The notes beneath the pieces are model-generated. The model was given only the letters and a program-made list of their open reading frames with translations. It did not search any database and was not told the origin of the DNA. A stretch of DNA of 15,258 nt from Actinomycetes bacterium (GTDB lineage: Bacteria; Actinomycetota; Actinomycetes; Actinomycetales; Actinomycetaceae), in contig JAEWEQ010000005.1 in the NCBI GenBank assembly GCA_023389315.1, positions 1 through 15,258 on the forward strand, given 5' to 3'. A program made the translations under genes and the position numbers. Within the stretch, counting starts at the first letter, position 1. Every line of letters starts with the position of its first letter. Positions 6,262-12,663 of this stretch are shown here, piece by piece.

Positions 6262-7671
6262 TTACTTGGCAGCGTTTTTGCGCACCCGGCGGCGCGGACG
6301 GCGTGCCTTCGCAGCGCCTTCCCCACGGGAGCGACCCTGCCGACGGCGACCCCGTCCTCGTGATTCTTTCCCGGAGACGTCTTCGAACTTTTCCGCCGCC
6401 AAGCCCGCGCGAGTGCGCTGGGAGCGCGGCAACCGCCCGGTGACGTCGGTGGGAATATCCAAGTCCGCGTAAAGATGCTCAGACGTGTGGTAAGTCTCCA
6501 CCGGGGCAGCGTTTTCCAACTCCAGGGTGCGGGCGATCAAACTCCACCGCGGCACGTCATCCCAGTCCACGAAAGTGATGGCGGTGCCGGAAGCTCCCGC
6601 GCGACCGGTACGGCCAATGCGGTGCAGGTAGATCTTTTCGTCCTCGGGACACTGGTAATTAACCACGTGGGTGACGTCGTCCACGTCAATACCGCGCGCC
6701 GCCACATCGGTGGCCACCAGTACGTCAACCTTGCCGTTGCGGAAAGCCCGCATCGCTTGTTCTCGCGCCCCCTGCCCCAGGTCACCGTGCAAAGCGGCGG
6801 TGGCGAAACCGCGGTCAGAAAGTTCTTCCGCCACCGAAGCCGCGGTGCGTTTGGTGCGGGCGAAAATAATGGTCAAGCCACGCTCGCGGGCCTGCAGGAT
6901 GCGGGAAAGCACTTCCACCTTATTGAGCGCGTGAGTGCGGTAAATGACCTGTTTAACGGTTTTCACAGTGGCGCCGTCATCGTGCGGATCTTGGGCGCGG
7001 ATGTGGGTGGGTTGCATCATGTAGCGTCGCGCGAGGGCGATCACTTGGCCTGGCATGGTGGCGGAGAACAACATGGTGTGACGGTTCCCCGGCACGCGCG
7101 AAAGTAGGGTTTCCACATCGGGCAGGAACCCCAGGTCGAGCATCTCATCAGCCTCGTCCAACACCGCGGTGTGTACGCCTTTGAGTTCCAGCACCCGGCG
7201 TTTCATCAGGTCAATCAGGCGCCCGGGGGTGCCCACCACCACGTCGGTGCCGCGCTCCAGGTCACGGATTTGCGGTTCAAAGGCGGCACCGCCGTAGATT
7301 TCCGTCACCCGAATGGGGGTGTGCTTAGCCACCGCCCGCAGGTCACCCGCCACCTGCTTACACAGTTCGCGGGTAGGCAGGACCACCAGCACCTGCGGTT
7401 TACCCGGGTAGGGGAGGTCCTGATAAGCGGGGTCTTCAGTGGTGATGACGTGGCTGAGAGCTGGCAGCCCAAAGCCAAGGGTTTTACCGGTACCGGTTTT
7501 CGCCTGGCCGATAATGTCTCGCTTGGCGAGGGCGACCGGCAGGGTCAGGGCCTGGATGGGGAAGGGGTGGACGATACCGTCCTCGGCCAAAGCTTGGCAC
7601 ATGCGCGGGTCAACCCCGAAGTCGGCGAAAGTTTGTTGATTATCTGCGTTAGTTTGTACGTCGGTAGACAC
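6262..7671 (-). CDS. DEAD-box ATP-dependent RNA helicase (RhlE/DeaD-like)
   Basis: 469 residues from the GTG at 7671. All core motifs are present in order: Phe15 and Gln40 of the Q motif, AKTGTGKT with Lys63, PTREL at 99-103, TPGRL at 148-152, DEAD at 172-175, SAT at 203-205, HGDLGQGAREQ at about 295, TDVAARGIDV at about 321, and HRIGRTGR at 350-357. The enzyme unwinds short RNA duplexes with ATP and acts in ribosome assembly, RNA decay or cold adaptation. The tail of about 40 residues is very rich in Arg and Lys (RGRGRRRQGRSRG), typical of an RNA-binding extension. A longer GTG start at 7713 exists but has no Shine-Dalgarno, and its 14 extra residues look unconserved. The 7671 start has only a distant AGGA. 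A hairpin lies in the leader. In other actinobacteria a rhlE-like gene also sits next to a MiaE_2-type gene. Confidence 0.93.
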   Translation of the reverse strand: MSTDVQTNADNQQTFADFGVDPRMCQALAEDGIVHPFPIQALTLPVALAKRDIIGQAKTGTGKTLGFGLPALSHVITTEDPAYQDLPYPGKPQVLVVLPTRELCKQVAGDLRAVAKHTPIRVTEIYGGAAFEPQIRDLERGTDVVVGTPGRLIDLMKRRVLELKGVHTAVLDEADEMLDLGFLPDVETLLSRVPGNRHTMLFSATMPGQVIALARRYMMQPTHIRAQDPHDDGATVKTVKQVIYRTHALNKVEVLSRILQARERGLTIIFARTKRTAASVAEELSDRGFATAALHGDLGQGAREQAMRAFRNGKVDVLVATDVAARGIDVDDVTHVVNYQCPEDEKIYLHRIGRTGRAGASGTAITFVDWDDVPRWSLIARTLELENAAPVETYHTSEHLYADLDIPTDVTGRLPRSQRTRAGLAAEKFEDVSGKESRGRGRRRQGRSRGEGAAKARRPRRRVRKNAAK

Positions 7672-7732
7672 CGTGAGGTCGGTCCTATCTGCCTGGTGCG
7701 CGCGAAACGGCACCCGGAGGCGATCGATTGAA

Positions 7733-7751
7733 CTGGGAGGACACCTCCCAG
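7733..7751 (-). promoter_or_regulatory. 8-bp hairpin in the 5' leader of the DEAD-box helicase gene
   Basis: CTGGGAGG at 7733-7740 and CCTCCCAG at 7744-7751 are perfect reverse complements separated by three bases. The likely minus-strand promoter has GATAAT at 7785-7780, without a good -35, so the hairpin would be in the mRNA leader 60 nt upstream of the chosen start and 20 nt upstream of the alternative one. A tight GC-rich leader stem is a plausible target for autoregulation by the RNA helicase it precedes. It could also be a DNA operator. Confidence 0.45.
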
Positions 7752-7807
7752 GTGGGGCACTTTGCCCTGCCGATCGCGCATTATCAGTGAAGTATGAAAC
7801 CCGGTGA

Positions 7808-7969
7808 GGTAGCTACCTAACGGGTAGAAAAGCTCTTTCAGCGACCGGTCTACCCCCAGTCTAGCGTCTGGTGGGGACACAAACCCAGTTGCCGTGGTGA
7901 ACTACCCCACGCGTCGGCTGTGGGGGAGCGGGCTTTTCACTACAATGGGCAACAGGGCCCGGGCCTACC
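7808..7969. promoter_or_regulatory. Divergent control region with six GGTAG/CTACC half-sites
   Basis: The gene-free stretch 7672-7996 (325 bp) between the DEAD-box and ferritin-like genes holds no ORF I can support. It carries GGTAG or its complement at 7808, 7813, 7823, 7850, 7902 and 7965. The first two form a perfect 12-bp palindrome, AGGTAGCTACCT at 7807-7818. The third and fourth can pair as GGGTAG/CTACCC across 22 nt. A further inverted repeat, CCCCAC/GTGGGG, is at 7905-7910 and 7920-7925, where the -35 of the plus-strand promoter would be. The cluster is a candidate operator array or a structured leader. Confidence 0.45.
7941..7946 (+). promoter_or_regulatory. Candidate -10 box (TACAAT) for the ferritin-like gene
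   Basis: TACAAT matches the -10 consensus at five of six positions and lies about 50 bp before the start, giving a leader of about 45 nt that holds the AGGAGAG ribosome site at 7985-7991. The -35 window (about 7918-7923, CTGTGG) is weak and lies inside an inverted repeat. Confidence 0.4.
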
Positions 7970-7996
7970 AGGGCTGGCGTTTATAGGAGAGCTAAC

Positions 7997-8617
7997 ATGA
8001 CCGACTACAGTGAAGAAACTGCGTTGAGCCAACTACTGGGACTGTCCGCCTACGCGACTATTTCCGCCCAAGCCCGTCTGGCCAAGGACGCCGACCAAGC
8101 CCCCAAAGCTTTTGAACACGTGGCGATGGCACGCATGTCTGGCGCCGCTTGGCGGGCTTTTGAGCGCATCGAAAAGCGCGCGGAGACGGAAAAGATTGAC
8201 ATTATCCGCGCGGTGGAACGCTACGAAGGTATTCTCGATGACCTCGACGCCCGTACTCGTCCCACTACCTGGTGGGAACGCCTCACCAAGACCTACGTGG
8301 GGGTGGGGATCTTCACCGATGCCATGCGCCAACTAGCGTTGGGAGCGGGAGAAGAGGAGATGGCCAAAGCAGTCAATGACTTTGGGCACGGGGACTGGGT
8401 GCGCGAGCGCATTGAACCCTACACTGCGGCCGATGAGCAGCTGCGCGCACGCTTGTCGCTGTGGACTCGCCGGGTGGGTGGGGAAGCCCTCGGCTTGGTG
8501 CGAGCCTTCATTTTCACCAACCCGGACCTGGTGGGGAACTCGGAAGCTGATGCGGTGATGGAGGAACTCTCCCGCGCTCACCGCGAACGCTTGCAAGCCA
8601 TCCATTTGGACGCTTAG
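7997..8617 (+). CDS. Ferritin-like MiaE_2-type protein with altered metal site
   Basis: 206 residues, almost entirely helical. Signature blocks such as LLGLSAYATISAQARLAKDA, WWERLTKTYVGVGI and LSLWTRRVGGEALG place it in the actinobacterial ferritin-like family related to tRNA hydroxylase MiaE (PF13794-like). Family members I recall have Glu in helix 1 (AYGEL), Glu-x-x-His in helix 2 (EFGH), Glu in helix 3 (FYREIA) and a later TGH. Here those positions read AYAT, an AWRAF segment and AMRQLA, and only the last His (DFGHGD) remains, so the diiron centre may be lost. AGGAGAG at 7985-7991 lies 5 nt before the ATG. The neighbours (an RhlE-like helicase gene on one side, DUF3107 on the other) match the usual actinobacterial context. 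tRNA hydroxylation is therefore doubtful for this copy. Confidence 0.82.
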   Translation: MTDYSEETALSQLLGLSAYATISAQARLAKDADQAPKAFEHVAMARMSGAAWRAFERIEKRAETEKIDIIRAVERYEGILDDLDARTRPTTWWERLTKTYVGVGIFTDAMRQLALGAGEEEMAKAVNDFGHGDWVRERIEPYTAADEQLRARLSLWTRRVGGEALGLVRAFIFTNPDLVGNSEADAVMEELSRAHRERLQAIHLDA

Positions 8618-8645
8618 CGTCGTCGTGCCACTGGGACGCAGCGTC
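8609..8645. repeat. Twin GACGC-n-GCGTC palindromes
   Basis: GACGC-TTA-GCGTC at 8609-8621 overlaps the last codons and stop of the ferritin-like gene. GACGC-A-GCGTC at 8635-8645 follows 26 bp later. Flanking bases are also shared (GG before; CG after). They could be protein-binding sites or weak 3'-end stems. Both are short, so confidence is low. Confidence 0.35.
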
Positions 8646-8724
8646 GCCCCACCACGGGAGCGTAGCCACCGACAGCACCGTCCTCGATCGGTGAAAGTGT
8701 GCTAGATAGCGGTGCCAATATTTA

Positions 8725-8755
8725 AGGCCCGGTAGCTTTGCTGGCTACCGGGCCT
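8725..8755. terminator. Strong 12-bp hairpin terminator between convergent genes
   Basis: AGGCCCGGTAGC at 8725-8736 and GCTACCGGGCCT at 8744-8755 are perfect complements around a 7-nt loop. The hairpin lies about midway between the convergent ferritin-like and DUF3107 genes. Flanks are AT-rich on both sides (AATATTTA before, AATCTG after) but have no long T-run, so it is probably a bidirectional terminator of moderate strength. Confidence 0.7.
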
Positions 8756-8775
8756 AATCTGTGCCCGCAACTCGG

Positions 8776-8809
8776 GCTAAAGCGGCTGGCCTTAACCGGC
8801 CAGGTTAGC
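8776..8809 (-). terminator. Possible hairpin overlapping the DUF3107 stop codon
   Basis: GCTAA (8776-8780) pairs with TTAGC (8805-8809), and inside it CTGGCC (8786-8791) pairs with GGCCAG (8798-8803). The outer arm contains the TAA stop of the DUF3107 gene. No T-tract follows on the minus strand, so it may protect the mRNA 3' end or act together with the next hairpin rather than terminate alone. Confidence 0.3.
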
Positions 8810-9029
8810 TGACGGTGAATCCCACGCGACGCGGCTGGTCCTCGCTGATAATCACATACCCCAGGTGCGAGGACGGGATCAGCACTTTGCGGCCCTTCTT
8901 ATCTTCCAGCTTCAGGGTCTTACCTTCGCTGCAGGCGGCTTCCACCTGGGCAAAGAGTTCCTCTTCGCTCAATTCCACGCTGAGTTGGAGTTCGCGCTGT
9001 GCTCCGCTGACGCCTACGGTAATGTTCAT
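8805..9029 (-). CDS. DUF3107 family small protein
   Basis: 74 residues, a normal length for DUF3107, a small actinobacterial family (Rv3208A-like) with no assigned activity. It starts MNITVGV, has an acidic helix (VELSEEELFAQVEAACSEG), then KTLKLEDKKGRKVLIPSSHLGYVII and a short VGFTVS end. The pattern predicts a beta-alpha-beta fold that is soluble and cytoplasmic. AGAGGA lies 7 nt before the ATG, supporting the start. It is a single-gene unit here, convergent with the ferritin-like gene and divergent from the adnA-like gene. The same neighbourhood in mycobacteria also holds rhlE, a MiaE_2 gene and, nearby, adnA/adnB, so the context is conserved even though the role is unknown. Confidence 0.92.
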   Translation of the reverse strand: MNITVGVSGAQRELQLSVELSEEELFAQVEAACSEGKTLKLEDKKGRKVLIPSSHLGYVIISEDQPRRVGFTVS

Positions 9030-9074
9030 GCTTTTGTCCTCTCACGCATGCTGGTCATCTAGGTACTGGTAACC

Positions 9075-9080
9075 ATAATA
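9075..9080 (-). promoter_or_regulatory. Candidate -10 box (TATTAT) for the DUF3107 gene
   Basis: On the minus strand TATTAT lies 45 bp before the DUF3107 ATG, giving a leader of about 38 nt that includes the AGAGGA site. TTGGTC upstream is too close (13 bp) to be a standard -35, so the assignment is weak. Confidence 0.3.
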
Positions 9081-9207
9081 GTGGCACCGCTAAGACCAAG
9101 CCAGGCATCAGCCACCCCCGCGGGCCGCAGCGTGGTGAAATAGTTGGTGGCCGCGCCCACCGGCTGGTTCCAATCAAAATGTCCGACCCTCATGGTGGAA
9201 TAGGTTT

Positions 9208-12200
9208 ATGGACACGAACCCGGATGAAACCACTGCAGCGAACTCCCCTGGCGCCACGGTGCTGTCGCAGTATCACTTTGACCTGCAGGTAGGTGCCCGC
9301 CCCGCCCCGCTGCCGCCGCTGGATAGTTTCCAATCTAATGTCGTCGACGCGGTCTTGGCAGATGGTGGGGAACGCGGTCAGTCGGCTGCAGTGATCCTTG
9401 GAAACCCGGGTTCGGGGCGCACGACCGTCGCGATTTCACTTTTGCGGGCCGCTTATGAACGAGGACGTTCGGTGCGCCTGTTAGTTCCCGATCGTCTCCG
9501 CGCGGATCTTTTGCAAGGCGCAGTGGAACAGTTCGTTACCGATCGGGTGCGCCCGGTGCGCACCAGCGTCTCCGTTGCTTACGACCTGGTGGCGAAGCAC
9601 GAAGTAGCTAACGGACACCAAAGCCCAGAGTTACTCACCGGGGCGCAAGAAGACCTACTTTTGGCTGAGTTACTTGCCTCAAACGCCGTAAGCTGGCCAC
9701 AGAATTTAACCACCACCATCGCCACTCAAGCCTTCCGCACCCAGCTGCGCAATCTGATCGCCCGCGCACGCGAAGTGAACCTCACTGGGGAGGAACTGAC
9801 CGCCCTCGGCAATGAACTGGACCGCCCCATTTGGGTGGGCGCTGGTGAAATGATGCAGCATTGGGATGCCACCATCGCGGTGGGCAGTGCGGACCGTCCA
9901 GCTCGCCTGTCCAGCGCGCAGCTTGAAGTTCGCGCCGCGCAGCTACTGCGCCAGGCCGATACCTCCTTCGACACGCAAGTGGTGGTAGTTGACGACCTGC
10001 AAGATATGACGGCCGCCAGTTTGCAGATGCTGGTGGCGATGGTGGAGCGCGGCGTACAAGTTTGGGCTACCGCCAACCCCGACATTGCGGTTGCCACTTA
10101 CCGCGGGGGAGAGCCGCACCTGCACGGGCAGTTCGCTGCCATCACCGCCGCTGCGGTGCATAACTTGGGCCCCACCCATCGTAGTGCTTTAGGGATTCAG
10201 CGACTGGTGGCGGCGGTGACGGACAGTATTACCGGAAGCGGTGACATGACGCGGCGCCGCCTGGGCTCCGCGCTGCCCGGTGAGTCCACCGATAACGTGC
10301 ATCTGCGTACCTACTCTTCGCCCGCACAGGAAGCCAGCGCGGTGGCCCAAGAAGCCGCGCGCTTGCTGCTCAGCGGGTATGAGCCGGCTGATATCGCCGT
10401 CATCACCCGGACCCAAACGGACGTGGAGCGGATAAAGCTGGCGTTTATGCGCGAAGGCATTGAAACCACCACCCGGGCGCGGGCAGTAACCTACGCCAGT
10501 GATTCCGTGGCCCGCCCACTGCTGGAGGTGCTGGTGCCTGTGAGCGTAGAAATCGGTACGGAAGCGCAACGCTTTGAGGCTTTAGCGGGCAGCGCCCTGT
10601 TTAGTCTCAGTCAACTGCAGATGCGGCGCGTGGTAGACGCGGTAGTTAAATGGTGTGCGCAGCGTGAGGAAGTGCTCTTGCCTGTGGGTGTCGCAGTGGC
10701 GCAGGTATTACTGCGCGAGCTAGCGCCCTCCAGCGCAGATGCCGAACCTGGCTCCGGCGACGCTGTCGACCTGAAGTCGCACCTGGAAGAACTCGGGTTG
10801 GTGGAAACTGCCGTGCGCATGCGCGCCATCGGCCAGTACCTGAAACTCGGTGAAGAGCTACGCGGCTCCCGCCCCGAAGAAGCGTTGTGGCGACTGTGGC
10901 GCCTCACCGGTGTGGAAGCCAAATGGACCGAGCGGGCACTCAGCCGTGGCATCGCCGGAGCGGTAGACGATGAACGCCTGGACACCGTGATCTCGCTGCT
11001 GCGAAGCGCCGACATTTGGCAGCAACGCAACCCGGGTGGGAGCGCCGAACAATTCGCTGCCGAACTGCTCGCCCAAACTCTTCCCACCGATACCCTCGCG
11101 GTTGCCGGTAAACGCCCCGCCGGCGTCCATATCCTCACCGCCGCCCAGGCGGTGGGCAGGCAATGGAAAGCCGTGTTCGTGGTGGGCATTAACGAGGACG
11201 AGTGGCCCCGCCGCAGCTCCTACGGGGGGCTGGCGCAAGCCCAAGACGTCACCGATTTAGCTACCGGGCGCACCAGCAAGGACCTGCTCCTAAATGGGCG
11301 CTACTCCCACTCCAGTGCGCGACAGGCCAGCCGCGATGACGAGTTCCGGATGTTCGCCGCCGCTATATCCCGCGCCTGCGACTACCTGCATCTGAGTGCG
11401 GTTTTCAATGACACGGCCGCTCCCTCCCAGCTTTTGCTGATGTTGGCACCGCTGGCGGGTACCCAAACTGACGAGGACGGTCTGATCCCCCTGGCACAAG
11501 TGCCGGTCGGTACCCGGCCATCTGCCCTAATGGCGCAGCTACGCAAAGCCGCCGCCTTGGCTCATTTACGTTGCGAAGACACTGAGGCGTGGGAGGAAAT
11601 GCTCGCGATATTGGCGCGGCTGGGCTACCAAAAGGCAAAGCCGGAAAGGTGGAGTTTCTTCCGCCCTAGCCAAACCGCGGGGAGTGAAAGCACGGGGAGC
11701 GGAAGTGCTGACAGCCAAGGTACGGGGAGCGGAAGTGCCGACAGCCAAGGCACGGGGAGCGGAAGTGCCGGCGCCCAAGTCACGGGGAGCGGAAGTGCCG
11801 CCACCCAAGCTGCCGGAGCACCCCAAGGTGCGGGCAGCGATCGAAACGAGGCGGCGCGCGCCGCGCGAACGCTGGGGAAGCCAAAGGTTCCCTACCTGTC
11901 GCCCTCGAAGATCGAGAGCATCTTGGAGTGCCCACTACGGGCCTTCCTCTCCGCGCACAGTGGATCTTCAGTTCCCACCCAAGCACTAGAAGACGGCAAT
12001 CTAATCCACGCCATCGCCGAACAATACCCGCAGGGCAGCAATGCAGAGCTAATGGCTCAGCTCGAAGCTGGTCTGGCGAAACTCAATATCGATGCGGAAA
12101 CCGAAATCGGAAAAAGACGCATCGAAATGCTCCGCCAACACGTAGCCTGCTTAGCTGCAGTGTTCGACCAGGACCGATTCGAAGAAGTACTAGTGGAAGA

Positions 12201-12663
12201 AACCGTGCGACTAGAACTTCCACACGCGGTCCTCTCCGGTCGGGTAGACCGCCTAGAGTTCAGTGAAGATGGCGTCACCATTGCCGATATCAAAACCGGT
12301 GACGGAGGTAAATACACCGGTAACCGCGCTAAAGGCGACGTGCAGCTAGCAGTGTATGAATATATGCTCGGCTTCCCCAACGGGCAATACCCCGCAATGG
12401 ATCCGGAAACCGAGCAGGTTACCGTCTATCCGGTGCTGGGAGCCCGGTGGATCGCCACCCAAAGAGACAGCGGTAAACAACCGGCTTCCACGTCGATTTG
12501 GGACAACCCGGATCGCGTTGCCAAAGTCGAAGAGTTGATAGCCCGTGCTGCGGACCTTTATCGCGGCCCCAACTACTTCGCCACCCCGGGTAGCCATTGC
12601 AGGAATTGTGAGTTCAAGTCGGCCTGTCCGGCGCAAGAGGAGGGGGAGCAGGTACTGCCATGA
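9208..12663 (+). CDS. adnA: AdnA-like UvrD-family helicase-nuclease with degenerate motor
   Basis: 1151 residues: a UvrD/RecB-type motor (about 35-810), a Gly/Ser repeat linker (829-868) and a RecB-type nuclease (about 895-1145). The family resects double-strand DNA ends as an AdnA-AdnB dimer. Nuclease residues are intact: His934, Asp1014, Asp1027-x-Lys1029 and Gln1046-x3-Tyr1050. Four Cys (908, 1131, 1134, 1140) form the iron-sulfur staple seen in AddB-type nucleases. Motor motifs are unusual: the P-loop is GNPGSGRTT with Arg71 in place of Lys, Walker B is VVVVDDLQD (Asp263 for Glu), motif III is ANPDIAVATYRGG without the Gln, and motif V (TAAQAVGRQW, 644-653) lacks the usual His, Lys and Glu. 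Motif VI keeps Arg722. No good Shine-Dalgarno precedes the ATG. The adnB-like gene overlaps its stop by 4 bp (ATGA). Confidence 0.88.
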   Translation: MDTNPDETTAANSPGATVLSQYHFDLQVGARPAPLPPLDSFQSNVVDAVLADGGERGQSAAVILGNPGSGRTTVAISLLRAAYERGRSVRLLVPDRLRADLLQGAVEQFVTDRVRPVRTSVSVAYDLVAKHEVANGHQSPELLTGAQEDLLLAELLASNAVSWPQNLTTTIATQAFRTQLRNLIARAREVNLTGEELTALGNELDRPIWVGAGEMMQHWDATIAVGSADRPARLSSAQLEVRAAQLLRQADTSFDTQVVVVDDLQDMTAASLQMLVAMVERGVQVWATANPDIAVATYRGGEPHLHGQFAAITAAAVHNLGPTHRSALGIQRLVAAVTDSITGSGDMTRRRLGSALPGESTDNVHLRTYSSPAQEASAVAQEAARLLLSGYEPADIAVITRTQTDVERIKLAFMREGIETTTRARAVTYASDSVARPLLEVLVPVSVEIGTEAQRFEALAGSALFSLSQLQMRRVVDAVVKWCAQREEVLLPVGVAVAQVLLRELAPSSADAEPGSGDAVDLKSHLEELGLVETAVRMRAIGQYLKLGEELRGSRPEEALWRLWRLTGVEAKWTERALSRGIAGAVDDERLDTVISLLRSADIWQQRNPGGSAEQFAAELLAQTLPTDTLAVAGKRPAGVHILTAAQAVGRQWKAVFVVGINEDEWPRRSSYGGLAQAQDVTDLATGRTSKDLLLNGRYSHSSARQASRDDEFRMFAAAISRACDYLHLSAVFNDTAAPSQLLLMLAPLAGTQTDEDGLIPLAQVPVGTRPSALMAQLRKAAALAHLRCEDTEAWEEMLAILARLGYQKAKPERWSFFRPSQTAGSESTGSGSADSQGTGSGSADSQGTGSGSAGAQVTGSGSAATQAAGAPQGAGSDRNEAARAARTLGKPKVPYLSPSKIESILECPLRAFLSAHSGSSVPTQALEDGNLIHAIAEQYPQGSNAELMAQLEAGLAKLNIDAETEIGKRRIEMLRQHVACLAAVFDQDRFEEVLVEETVRLELPHAVLSGRVDRLEFSEDGVTIADIKTGDGGKYTGNRAKGDVQLAVYEYMLGFPNGQYPAMDPETEQVTVYPVLGARWIATQRDSGKQPASTSIWDNPDRVAKVEELIARAADLYRGPNYFATPGSHCRNCEFKSACPAQEEGEQVLP
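11692..11811 (+). repeat. Four in-frame 30-bp tandem repeats in the adnA linker
   Basis: Units begin at 11692, 11722, 11752 and 11782, each opening with ACGGGGAGCGGAAGTGC. The first two differ at only two bases; the last two diverge at their 3' ends. Each encodes ten residues, Thr-Gly-Ser-Gly-Ser-Ala followed by a variable Asp-Ser-Gln-Gly-type end. A degenerate partial unit precedes them at about 11677. The repeats form a flexible hydrophilic linker between motor and nuclease. The exact 30-bp period keeps the frame if copies are gained or lost. Confidence 0.92.

Noticed and set aside
11692..11811. Regular 30-bp repeats considered as a CRISPR array
   Set aside because: The units are directly adjacent with no spacers, are in frame within adnA and encode a Gly/Ser linker.
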